From Paramacrobiotus metropolitanus (lineage: Eukaryota > Tardigrada > Eutardigrada > Parachela > Macrobiotidae), in the NCBI RefSeq assembly GCF_019649055.1, contig NW_026570325.1, positions 62,001 through 126,000 on the forward strand: a stretch of 64,000 nt of DNA, read 5' to 3'. Positions 38,092 to 48,924 of this stretch are shown one piece after another. Each line of letters begins with the position of its first letter. Position 1 is the first letter of the stretch. Position numbers and translations under genes: made by a program. The notes beneath the pieces were generated by a model, which worked only from the letters and a program-made list of their open reading frames with translations, searched no databases and was not told the origin of the DNA.

Positions 38092-38183
38092 GCAGTTAAC
38101 TCGCTGTTATTACGACCGGTCTCTGTGCCGGCACAGAGTCCGGTCGTAATAACAGCGAGTTAACTGCAGCACCGGTGCTGCAG
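38092..38183. repeat. Compound palindrome: 28-bp arms, 18-bp inner and 20-bp adjacent palindromes
   Basis: The arms at 38092-38119 and 38140-38167 are exact complements (28 bp; inner ends ATTACGACCGG and CCGGTCGTAAT). The centre 38121-38138 is itself a perfect palindrome, CTCTGTGCCGGCACAGAG. Directly overlapping is another perfect 20-bp palindrome, CTGCAGCACCGGTGCTGCAG, at 38164-38183. It sits at the point where a repeat copy ends. Confidence 0.95.
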
Positions 38184-38805
38184 ACAAGAATCAGTCAGGT
38201 AAGTTTTTCTGACTTTCTGCTATTCTTTCTTCCTCTTTTATTGATATTTCTTTAATTTCCTAGCTTGGCTTGAAACGGTGGCGTCCGGCTCTAAATCTGG
38301 AAACCTTTGTAAAATTTCTGTAAATATCTTGGAAAAATGCTCTTATTTAGATTATTAATATATTATTGTAATGTACAAGATTGTGCCTCTGGCGCGCATT
38401 CGCGCTTGTTGGGATTTGGAATGTTATTATTAATTTGTAATGTTATTTGATGCAAGTTTGCAAATTAGGTAGTATTAGGTAATTATTGTTATTTGCATTC
38501 ATGATCGTACTTGTCAAAATAATGCTGCTAACAGCTAACTGCAAAACCACTACCCGAAAGCGACTACCAAAACACCGAGTTGCCACAATCCTAAAGACTG
38601 ATAATTATCCATACACAAGGTACATAGTACTACATACATACAATGTTATTACAGCAGCATTCCTGCCGTATCGTAACGCAGCTTTATTTCATATTTTGAC
38701 CACAGCAGAATCAACAAGGCAGCATTCAGCGATTCGGAAGTACTCGTACAATCAGTATCAGATCCAGTTTAATTACAAAAGCGCACACCACCCAACAACA
38801 GCTCA
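38184..38805. other. Intergenic, no gene recognised
   Basis: The 3' side of the LATS-like minus-strand gene. An ORF at 38486-38881 is antisense to its last exon in part and has no motif. Confidence 0.45.
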
Positions 38806-40390
38806 TCATACGTACACGGCCTCCTTGGCCTTCTTCTTCCCCGTCTCACTGCCCTCCGCGGGGCTAACGGCTTTCTCGTAACTGGGCGGCTCTTTCAGCA
38901 TCAGCCGCGGTGTCCGCTCTTCCTCGCCACCGTTATCGAAAAACCTAAGAAAAAATCAACGGAAACGTTCAGCCAACAATTAAAAAATCCAAAATCTTTT
39001 GAATTAAAGCGACCTAAATTAAATAAACAAATTATTCGAATCAACGAACGAATAAAACAAATTAATTGAATCCGAAAACTATTTTAAACGAAAAACTACA
39101 TTAAATCACATTTTAAAGTAAATTCCTAAATTATTCAGAATAACTTGATTAATCTGGATAACAAATCCAAATTAATTAAATTATTTCCGCCAAATTTTTA
39201 TTAAAAAATACTTCCATGTAAAAAAACTCCAACCAACGACAAAACCATTTTCTCCGTCATAACGCACCTTCTAAAGGTGAAATGCAGGAACGGCTGGATC
39301 CCCGCCCAGTTCTCCTCCTCCCCACTGTGCCCGCCCCATCCTTCCACCGGGGAGGGCGTGTCGGTGAAATCCTCGAAGTTGGACGTGTCCAGATCGTGCT
39401 GCAGCTGCGGCCGATGCGGCGACAGCTGTTTGCGGATACTCCGCAAGTCCAGTCCGTGGAAGAAGGGATGGTTCTTGATCTCCTCGCAGCCGCGCACCGT
39501 GCTGGGCACGAGGGGATCGGGGGACGGGGCGTAGGGGGAGAAACCGTTGCCGAGACGGTCCTCGGCGTCGCTACACAAGCACAGGATCAGATCGCGGGCC
39601 TCCGCGGACAACGAGTAGCTGTCCACGTCCAGATAGTGCTGCCAGTAAATTACCTAATCAAAAAGCAGCCAGATCAAGCCGAATTTCAGGCACATTTTAA
39701 TCAGCGTCAGTAGCGCCTTTTCCGGTTATTCAACATGCGAGCGCAGGGAAATTCACTTTTTTTTCATAATAAACAGTGTCCGCACTCGGCACTAGTTTCA
39801 AAAGGTAAGGCAACAAGTGTCCATGATCTAAATTTCATAATATGGACCTACATAATAAATACGACGTAACTACGTAGTACGCAAACCAGCCCACATCTCT
39901 ATAACCGTAGCCAACAAAATTTTGACAGCCAAATGATCGCAACAACATCGTTCAGTATGTGTTGCCGGATTCAGAACCTGTCCGGATGATTTACCGGCAT
40001 TATCGCTGCTGAGCAGCACTTCCGGGGCCATGCATTTGGGTCTCTGACCTTTAATGGGTATCACATCTAAGTACAAAATGAGCAGTTGAGCGTCACCACC
40101 TGGGAAAGCGCGCACAGCCGCTTCAGCATCTCCCCCATCCCCGCCGCTCCCCCGCCTGGCCAGTGCTTCCCTTTGGGGCTCCCGGCGACTGCGATTAGCC
40201 CCTCCCTCCACCGTCTTTACCGCCTCCCGGTTTTGCCAGGCTAACGAGTCACTGCACACGTGGATGCTGTCGTCCAGCTCGATCGCGTTTGTGAACCGGA
40301 CCGATGAAGTTGTAGTTCAGCGGTGGGTCCAGCGGAAGCCGCTGCATAGCGGACCGGCCGCGATATTTCGAGACGGTTGTCTACAAAATA
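38806..40390 (-). pseudogene. wts: LATS/Warts-like kinase, 3' part; upstream exons decayed
   Basis: Two clean 3' exons, 39653-39268 and 38944-38806, splice in frame. They read VIYWQHYL, LSAEARDLILCLCSDAEDRL, NHPFFHGLD, DTSNFEDF, then the hydrophobic motif FTFRRFF across the splice, and end in EAVYV. The LATS family ends in VYV, and the Thr of FTFRRFF corresponds to the MST-phosphorylated site. A PPSY (PPxY-type) motif lies in the tail. Further upstream, homology is damaged: LCSGFRWTH then a stop near 40316 with AGP where DFG should be, KCMAPEVLL near 40020 without the usual GTPNY, and CCCDHLAVKI near 39945 for the CDWWSVGVIL block. The N-lobe and the whole N-terminal half are absent from the window. 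Best read as a partial, decaying duplicate; alternatively I have mis-split the upstream exons. Confidence 0.68.
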
Positions 40391-40866
40391 AAGTATCCGG
40401 ATTACCACTGCCGCAATTTCCCGTTTCCTTCACGTGACAGCTACTAAATTTGTTGTCAACCTTTACTGTTAAATGTATTAATACGATAAATGACTGGAAA
40501 GCTGGCACAAACTACAAGCACCTGTTGTTAAATTGCCAAATTGTCCCTTAACCGTCTTGCATCTTGCTGGAATTCAGAATTGTTCTAGACTCCATTTTAT
40601 GTGAAACTACGCATTAAGACTGCAGTGTGCCATAAACTGCTTCCGCTAACTTTAAAACCTGTTTAGAATCTTGCTACTTATTATGCCAGTTTATTACCAT
40701 TAGACGTATCTGTATTAGATAACCTTACCTTTCTTCACATCGCCGCAAATGTTTACGAAGCGTAACAACTCTATATGATTAAAATTCCCACAAAATTTAC
40801 TGCTGCCGTATTTCTTGTGAAATTTATAAGAAAAGTAACAAGGAAGAGCTAATTTGTGTTATTTGT

Positions 40867-40983
40867 TTAGAACGACATATTGATGTTGTTGGCCATGGAG
40901 ACGCAGGTGAAGCCGGCTGGCACGAACTCGGGCAGGTCGCCATTAGTGTGGGGACTGCTGTCCGTGCGGACCTCAAATGGCGT
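40867..40983 (-). CDS. Coding-like terminal exon, unidentified
   Basis: After an ATTAG acceptor, an open frame of 38 codons ends in a stop: TPFEVRTDSSPHTNGDLPEF, then VPAGFTCVSMANNINMSF. It is GC-rich and compositionally protein-like compared with its surroundings. Upstream on the same strand, 41000-41190 also reads well in one or more frames (YCGLDKCISAENIWF). I do not recognise a family. It may be a gene fragment. Confidence 0.3.
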   Translation of the reverse strand, partial: TPFEVRTDSSPHTNGDLPEFVPAGFTCVSMANNINMSF

Positions 40984-41099
40984 CTAATTTAGAACCAGAT
41001 GTTCTCGGCCGAGATACACTTATCTAAGCCGCAGTAAACGACGATAGCTGGCTGCCGCCGCGCAGCCATTGGGACGCTACCATATCTGTACCTGGCGAT

Positions 41100-41363
41100 C
41101 GCTGTAGTGGACGCCGTTGCACCTCGGACTGCAGAGGGCGACATGCTTGCACAGTTGGCATAACGCATAATGCAGCACCCCCGAATTAAGCATCGACAAT
41201 GCCCGCGTGCTCGTTCCCGGAAGTCGGTCTACCGTTCCCGTACGGCTCCATCTTCAGTATGACATTGTCGATGCTTCGGGGGGAGCTGCACTATGCGTTA
41301 TGCCATGTACAAGCATGTCGCCGAGGCTCTGCAGTCCGAGGTGCAACAGCGTCCACTACAGCG
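41100..41363. repeat. Inverted repeat, about 100-bp arms
   Basis: 41100-41201 and 41263-41363 are imperfect reverse complements (outer words CGCTGTAGTGGACG and CGTCCACTACAGCG; inner CATCGACAATG and CATTGTCGATG), with a 61-bp spacer. The arms are GC-rich and open in some frames with Cys-rich translation (CSPRCN, VHYSD), so it may be an inverted duplication of an exon rather than a transposon. Confidence 0.8.
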
Positions 41364-41896
41364 ACAAATTCAGCGTACATACGACTAAATTACAAATTCA
41401 TGAGTTGCGGCAACCTCCGCGTAGCACCACCCATTACAAGTCCGGCAACCTCAAACGGCAACGTCCGCGTTGCATTACAAGTATTGATTTAAAATTGCTG
41501 GTGCTAGTGGTGCGTACCGAATCTTGATAAACTGATATAAACGCATAAATCTCATTATTTTATCTACTGACTTAGCTAACAATTTAATATTGTGTTTAAG
41601 CACTTTAAGGGAAATGGCCCGGTACATGCTGTCAAAAATGGGATACATGCACTAAAACTTTCGCTTTCGCGCACTCGGAATCACTTTTTTGTAATACTTT
41701 ATGTCATTCGAAAGCCAAAGATTTGTGTACATTGTTCTGAAAACAGTTTGCGCGCACAACATCGGGTTCGCGAGATATGGCGTACTAAAATGTGTAAAAA
41801 GTTTAAATGCATTGTTGTGTACCAAAACTCTGGTACTGCTTTATTAGTTAATTACATCGCGTATTGCAAAAGTAACAAGAAAAACAATAATTGACA
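41364..41896. other. Intergenic, no gene recognised
   Basis: An ORF at 41592-41894 has no motif. Nothing else was seen. Confidence 0.4.
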
Positions 41897-42338
41897 TCAT
41901 TGCCGTTCAGCTAATTTAAAGGCAAAATACACATCTTCCTTCTCAACCACGTCACTAAAAGTACCGAGAACTGATACTGCATTTCCTCTCTGAATCTCGA
42001 TACCAATTCTCTGACGCAAAAACTCCCCTGAGCGAGGGTTGCCTGTACAATCACAAATCATTCGCGACAAATCTTTGAAGAACTTCTTCGTCAGCGGCCC
42101 AAATGTTCCCGTAGTTTCGAACGCTAGCGGTTGAATAATGTAGCGGTCTGCCAGCCCGATATATGTACTTTCCTAACTTCCGGTTTTCCCGTATCTCCGC
42201 TGCACTTCCCGGCACCCTGGACGTCTTGGCGATGTACGTTTGGGCAAATGTGTCTGCCACGGTAACATCCCACACTAGCGGCTTTCCATTCTTCCATGGG
42301 AAGCCTGTCACTCCGTCGGGCCGCCGGTTATTACCCAA
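41897..42338 (-). mobile_element. Non-LTR retrotransposon 3' fragment
   Basis: The frame from 42338 gives RRPDGVTGFPWKNGKPLVWD and then VTVADTFAQTYIAKTS. In a shifted frame after about 42055 it continues with GEFLRQRIGIEIQRGNAVSV and a stop at 41897. This is the same 3' domain as in the elements at 32708 and 34942. It contains a frameshift, so it is dead. Confidence 0.75.
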
Positions 42339-42369
42339 TCTTCTTGAAACTTTGCTGTGAAAGACACTT

Positions 42370-42515
42370 GGCCATAAAGTCGAAAGTGAACCAGCTTCCG
42401 GTTCATAGCATTTTGTTCCAATTTTAAAACAAATTTCGAAAATTTAAAAATTCATTTTAAAATTATGGGAAAGTGCTATGAACCTGAAAACTGGTTCACT
42501 TTCGACTTTATGGCC
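42370..42515. repeat. Fold-back repeat, about 41-bp arms
   Basis: GGCCATAAAGTCGAAAGTGA and onward at 42370-42410 pairs with 42474-42515 with a few mismatches. The 63-bp centre is AT-rich and also partly self-complementary (ATTTTAAAAC...TTTTAAAATT). Confidence 0.85.
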
Positions 42516-45500
42516 TTGTGAGTCTTTGCGGCAAGTGGCCGGGCCCTGGTTCTAGTTACCAGTTCCGGCAGTTTGCGTTTAGTCGCTCTACCTGTACAGA
42601 TACGTTTACATGGTCGATTTATCGAGCTAGCCCATGACGTAAGGGAGGCAAAATGCACCGACTCTGTAACCGGAAATGGCACTTTGCGCTGGCCAGTGGC
42701 CACTGTGCGCTTATAACTGAGAGCCAATGAAAGAGTTCCACGTTAATCATCATGCAAATATCTCAGGCATACAGAGGGTTCACTTTGGTCTTACTCCACA
42801 CGGCGACTTCACAGAAATAATCGAAATAATAACTTTTCCAGTTTACCCGAAACAGCTACCTTCCGTTTTCAACCCTGTTAAAAGTTACCGTCCGGCGCTA
42901 CGGTCCCCCAGGGCCCAGTGCACAATTACGGTGCATTTTCGTAGCCTTTTTGAAGAAAACAAAACCGCAGTGCTGTTACCACGTTTTGCCCGACTGCCTT
43001 TAAAAAAAACTGCAATAAGCTAATATTTTTAATCCATTTTCGAGCGTTTCCACCAGCAAAATGATTCGTTGGATTTGAGCTTTGCGGGAAAAATGTTATA
43101 TAAATGGCTAATATGGAATAATATTACAAGTACTGGTGGTGACGTTAGCCCCAATATTGCGCTTCACGGGATTCAAAAAATCACCTACTCTAGTAGAATA
43201 CAAGTATCAAAAACTGCTTAAATCCAAAAATGCATTAGTTGGCTTAGCTGCCTTTGCGTTCTTGGGTTTTCACTGTACCTCTCGCCCAGGCGAGTAAAAT
43301 CGACGACGCCAACACGTACAAATAATTCGCCAACAGCAGGAATTCTTCCACATCACCAAATTTTCGAAAAAAATTTTGTCCGATAAATGGCTGCTCCACT
43401 CACTCGCCGTCGATGTTTTCCAGGTGCTACCATGATAAAACGGTGGTCCTTGCTCCTAAACAGCAAAAGCTTGAATCAAGGTAATCCCGTATGGCTAATG
43501 ACGTATCAGAAATAATCCTGCAATAATGAGGACTCAGTAAGTTTCATTAAATATGACTAAATGTCACAGCTAATCCGGCATTTTTTAAAGTAAACGTAGA
43601 TTCCATAACATCATGGCACTACACCAAGCAATAAAAAGCTTCCTAATGGTGGCTTCCAAAGTCGAAATTAGAATTTTGGTGCTGTTTATCTGTGCGTGCG
43701 TGATCACATACGTGCACAAAGAGCAAACGTGGCAGTACGAATTCCTACGCAGCAATAGTATCAAAGTGCGCCGCTGTTGAACTTTGACCTGTGTTACTGA
43801 TTCACTTGTACGAGTACAGTGCATTTTTTAAAATGTGTAAAGTGAAGTAGCATATACTTGTACCCGCAAACTGGAATAATTACTGTACGTAATTCCATTT
43901 TTAATAATTATAAAATCGATCGAAGGTCGGATCGGGCCTGCCTGCCGGAGATGACTCCCGGGGGCGGTTAGAAGCCACAAGCCTTACAATGACTGGGAAG
44001 TGGGAAGTCGTAGTAGACGCGCTTCTCGTACTCTGTAGTGCTTTTTAGACATCCCGCGCTCACGAATTATGCTGCCTGATAAAGTGAGAGACACATGAAA
44101 ACTGACAGGAAGTTGGGCTCTATATAATAAGCAACAAATGTCTGACAAAAAAGTTTGTCATATTCTCATACTGAGCGGCAAAGCCATGGCCAGTGTATTA
44201 CAGGATGCCCCGTGTGCACTCATCTTCTAAAATTACGCAGCGCATGCAAAGTTCCCATCTAGCGCACTGCAAAATCCCTGTAAGTTAGTAACGTCACAGT
44301 TAACGTCCAGTGCAGCTGCCATTCCGCTGCTGATCATCAAATCGTCTAAACTTTTTGTCATCGTCATCTTTCATAATTAATTATGTATAAATTTATAATA
44401 TCTTGGCAACCGGTTTCAGGCGAACATAAATACTGTAGTTAAAGTTAAATCACTTCCATAAAACAAAAACCACAATCAACGTATACATTAAAAATCGGGC
44501 GTGATCACTTTCACTAGTTTTAGCATTTGAACTAGAATTTTTCTTATCCTGACACTATAAGAAATTTCCGGTGAAGTACTAATCTGGCTGTCATGAAAAT
44601 GGAACGCGACGGTAGGCAGAGTGGGTCTTGTAGAGGCAATGGTTCCGCGAAGCGTAGCCCGGAGCCTACATGGCAGAAGTCTTGGACGAGGTCCTGCGGT
44701 TGTGACAACAGGTATCGGTATCTGTACTGTTTTAATTTGCTGTTTCTGGCGATGCCGTAACGCCTTAAGCAATCCGATTTGACCGGCTGTAACACAGTAA
44801 TTATTACGAAGCAGCATTCGGGGCCGGCAGTGGCGGTGGCGTCCGCCCATGGCGGTCCGGAAAATTGCTGACGGTTCGAGCCTGCCGCGCGGTAACCTTT
44901 TGACGTGGCAGCAGCGCTATATAGCCTGAATTCCTCAGATAAAACTTGTTTCGTCATAACTTCTATCCAAAACCTACGATAGTTATTTAATTTATTATCA
45001 CCTTCAGTTTTGATAAAAGTCTAAATAGGTCTCAAAATGAAAGGAAGCAAAGGACATTCCAATTATTATTTGATTTATTTTAAAAAAATAACATATATAT
45101 ATAACATATATAGGTCAAAGGAAATATTAGTTTTAATTTTTTTAAGCAGTTCAGGGGGTGTGGCAAGCTTTCGCGGTTTGCCTAATGGTGTTAGGAATAT
45201 TCTGTTGATGCTGGACAATTTCGCTACTTCACCGGGTACTTATCAACTTTAAGGGAGTGATCCCGGCCAGTATATGACACATATGTATACGTCTACATAT
45301 ACGAAAACTTTTGCTTTCGCGCAATCTAAACATAATTTTATAGTTGCATAATGGCATCATTTAACCAAATGATTTGTATAAATTGGCATGAAAGCCGTTC
45401 GCACGCCCAACATCCGGCCCGGTCGGGGAAAGAAAGGTACTAACCATAAGAACGCAAGTTATATAAACTTGTACAAGTACAAAGGATATGTCAAACCGCT

Positions 45501-45589
45501 ACTCTAGCGTAAAAGGATTTCGTTTTTTCTGAATCATTTTTTAAAAACGGGTAGAATCGAATGGCGTCCTGGAACCAAAAATTCAAATT
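42516..45589. other. Long stretch without recognisable genes
   Basis: ORFs at 42727-43023, 43585-43824 and 44544-44957 carry no motif. A GC-richer patch lies at 44600-44900. No TIRs or retrotransposon domains were seen. Confidence 0.4.
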
Positions 45590-46385
45590 TTTCTATTTTC
45601 AAATTAAAATTAGATATTCTACTAACCAGGGCACGGTCACCGCCTTTAATTATCCATAGAAAAATTTGATTTTTTTTAAAAACAGAATTGGCATGGGAAA
45701 CACGTGAAAAATTACTTTCATCGGCAATGGTCCAGTGGGCGTGGCCAGACACGAATTTAATGGTTGTCGTTATTGCATGTATGATGATGTATTGCCATTG
45801 CCATACGACCGTACTTCATATACACGAATAAATTCTTTTCCGAGTTCTGCGTAACCCTTTATCACTCTAGGTTTTACTCTTTCATTTCTTTCCATTTCCT
45901 TAATTACTTTTATTAAAAACTTAAATTTTTAGAGGATTTCGCTACTTATCAAGCTCTAGATACTTTACATCGATTTGTTGTAGCACATATGCACGGACTG
46001 TTCAGGTTTCAGCATACGTAGTCGATAATGCGCATTCTTTCAAATTTTTCAAAACAGTGATTTAGAATAAAAAAGTAAAAATTGTAGTGATAAAAGATAA
46101 CAAAAAATTCAAAAAAAAATTTAACCGTGTATTCTGTATTATGTGGTATGGCAGTATTGCAATGACATATGGCAATACAGAGTACATCATTACACATGCA
46201 ACAATTTCAACAATTAAATTTGTGTTTGGCCCCACCCACTGGACCGTTGCCGATGAAAGTATTTTTTAAGTGTTTCCCATACCTATTCTGTCTTCACACA
46301 AAAAATCAAATTTTTCTCAGGATAAAGGCGGTGATCGTGCCCTGGTTAGTAGGATACCTATAATTTTAATTTGAAAATAGAATAA
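45590..46385. mobile_element. Fold-back element, about 220-bp arms
   Basis: Left arm about 45590-45820 and right arm about 46160-46385 are imperfect reverse complements (shared words CCCTGGTTAGTAG, GATGAAAGTA, CACTGGACC, ATACATCAT-like). The spacer of about 340 bp has no ORF. No protein is encoded. Confidence 0.75.
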
Positions 46386-46861
46386 CTACAGTTTCCAGTA
46401 ACTTTAGTTTCCAACTACAGTTTCCATTTAAACTGGCGTTTTTCATCTCACCCTGTTACGAACAGTAAAACTGCAACTAAAATATCTAAAAATCCATATT
46501 TAAAAAACTTGCAATTTTTTCGAAAAGTCAAAAAGTTTGCTTCGTGCGTAGTTCATCCAGCCATGCCAACAATTTTTTCCATATTGAAAGAGGAAGCTAG
46601 TACATCTCTAGATAAAACAACTGAGAAAAATAAAATATTAAGCACGAAAACAACGTGAGACGAAATTTTTAATTTCGACAGCTGGGACACTAAAAATTTC
46701 GACATGATTCATGTGGCGCAATTATAAACGAGGAACTCGCAATTTTTCGAAAAATGTTGTATTGATTTTAGTAGCTATTAGAACTGTCTATCTAAAATGC
46801 CCAAGCAGTCTGCAGTACGCGCGCGCCAACTAGTTTGCGAGGAGCGAACGAAAAGCGGAGA

Positions 46862-46885
46862 GGGCAATTTTGTTCGGCCACCCGG
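46862..46885. mobile_element. Solitary transposon end, same as element at 57906-58873
   Basis: GGGCAATTTTGTTCGGCCAC then CCGG, followed by TA. This is the right-end TIR of the 57906 element with few changes. No matching left end was found nearby. Confidence 0.55.
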
Positions 46886-46914
46886 TACGAGTCGTACGCA
46901 ATGGCACTGGCCTT

Positions 46915-47065
46915 GTCAGTGATAGCCAGAATGGTACTGTTACTGGTTACGGAACTGGTTCTGATAGTGGTACTGTGTTATGGTACCGGTACTGCTACCA
47001 TGGTTAGTGGTAGCAGATATGACACTGTTAGTGGTAACGGTGTTTTTAATGGTACTGGTAGCAAT
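46915..47065 (+). repeat. Degenerate GGTACTG-type repeat array
   Basis: Repeated words GGTACTGTTACTGG, GGTACTGTGTTATGGTACC and TTAGTGGTA. An inverted counterpart is at 47995-48133 and a shorter one near 48370-48450. No protein is supported. Confidence 0.7.
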
Positions 47066-47994
47066 AGAAGGCTGGGGCCCCGGTACTCTTATCGGCACTC
47101 GAAACGGCATGCAAAATTCATGTTTTACTTGATTCGGAAAAAACTATACATTATCAGTGGGGTGCACAGTTGGTTTGACCCATCAAGTGAAACTGGACAT
47201 AACTAATCAGCGATTGAACTGCGATAAAAATGCTGTTAGCGCCCGGAGGTTTTGACGGTAGCTATTCACTAAAACGCGGTTAATGAAGTAACGGAATGGT
47301 TAAATTCACCAGCAGTGCAAAGTTGCAGTCGGTTCGGTGTGCCCAGTTTGATAGTGTTGGGCAGTCGGCAGCTCCTGCGAATGCAACCGGAAGCAACCGG
47401 AAGCTCGATCATCTGGGTATCACAGAGCAAAACACTTTACTACCATTTTCAAGGATATTACTGTAGGGCATGCTCGGGCAAAAAGCCGCAGCCGGATCCT
47501 GGGGATTACGAGCTCTGGCTTCTTCGGTACTTGATTACTTCGGTATTACTATTATAAGCGATTACTGTGCTTGAGGCCACCTTTATCTCTGTTTTTACCG
47601 TCTGTAACCTTAGTTATCGCTACTGCATGGGCGTAGCGAACAGTCAAAGTATTGCGTTATTTAATGGTTAGATGACCACTTGTCCTTTTTAACTATTCTT
47701 GCGTTTTTATAAATAAATAACAATTTGACTCTGTGGCGCCGGATAACGATATTATTTTATTGTAAGTGATCAGCGTTCAGCAGTGCCACAAACTGAAACA
47801 GTGCTCAAAGCTTCTACAAGGCAGACGACGTTGCGTTTTGAAAACAAGTAATTAAAAAGTAATTAATAAAGTAATATAATTAAAGTAACTAATATAGTGA
47901 TTAATAAACTAATGAATAAAGTAACTAAAACAAATTTTACTTTCTCTTTGGTTTGCGCTTTTAACGATATACTTACCGTTTTCCATCAGCAAAG
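47066..47994. other. Spacer between inverted GGTACTG arrays
   Basis: An ORF at 47315-47557 has no motif. A TAATAAAGTAA-like short repeat lies at 47850-47930. Confidence 0.4.
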
Positions 47995-48133
47995 TAATTG
48001 CTGCCACTACCAGTAATCCAGTACCATTATCAGTAATAACAGTACCATTTTTGCTAACACTACTAGTACCATAACATAGTACCGCCAGAACCAGTACCAG
48101 AACCAGTACCATTACCAGTAACAGTACCATTTA
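47995..48133 (-). repeat. Inverted counterpart of the GGTACTG array
   Basis: Read on the minus strand, it begins GGTACTGTTACTGGTAATGG and matches 46925-47065. Together with 46915-47065 it could form a long stem of about 135 bp. Confidence 0.7.
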
Positions 48134-48197
48134 TGCACATATACTTTATTAACCGTATACTAAGCAACAAACATTTTTTCACACATTCTACACAAGT

Positions 48198-48360
48198 TCA
48201 TGAGAAGCTGAAAACACAGGCGAGTTTCACAGCAACATCTACAACCACAGGCGGGCGAATAACAGAAAAGATCTCGTCTAAATTCGCCGTCAGTGGTGCT
48301 GTTCCCATGATAGATGCTGCGTTTCCTCGCTGAATTTCGATGCTGATACGTTGACGCAAA
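48198..48360 (-). mobile_element. Non-LTR retrotransposon extreme 3' fragment
   Basis: The minus-strand frame reads QRISIEIQRGNAASIMGTAP, then NLDEIFSVIRPP, and stops at 48198. It matches the end of the element at 34942-36559 (RISIDIQRGNAASVMGTAP, NLDEMFCVIRPP), so it is the same subfamily. Confidence 0.75.
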
Positions 48361-48863
48361 AACCATTCTTGCACAGTACCATTCTTGCTACTGCTAACAG
48401 TACCAGTACCATGTTACGTGGTACCACTACCAGTAACATTAACATTTATTAGTACTGCCCGCAAAAAGCCTTGTCGCCGCTCATTAGAGGCTTTTTGCAG
48501 AAAACACCATAACCATACCTTAACCATCACTTATCTGGTAGCTAGACGACCGCCATCGAAGTAGCAGTGTGCAAGATACCTTAGAGCAGGCGCAACTGAT
48601 TTTTGGGAGTCTTCGAATTTATTTTTTTTTCTCGTGTTACGTAGCTTTGGCTCCTTCGAAACATTGAAATTCAAGTTCTCTAATGTTTTCTGTGCTTGGG
48701 AAGTCCACCTCTAGTGAAGTTAAAGTGTTTAGAAATTAAGAGGAGCCGCTGGAAGTCGGCTACCATTCAACCAGTTTGTATGGTATCCGCACTTACCATA
48801 CGCTTGCACTTAACCATACGCTATGGTTAAGTGTATGGCCTCTATTAAACAACCACAACTCCA

Positions 48864-48924
48864 TCTGCCCAAATAAACAACATAGAAAACTATATAATCT
48901 GCCCAAATAAACAACATCGAAAAC
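48864..48924. repeat. Tandem duplication, 34-bp period
   Basis: TCTGCCCAAATAAACAACAT followed by A/CGAAAAC occurs at 48864 and 48898, with 27 bases matched except one. Confidence 0.85.

Noticed and set aside
44868-44890. GGTTCGAGCC, resembling a tRNA T-loop
   Set aside because: No matching acceptor stem, anticodon stem or A-box at the right distance on either strand.
44544-44957. Minus-strand ORF of 137 codons
   Set aside because: No recognisable domain, biased composition and no conserved copy in the window; left unannotated.
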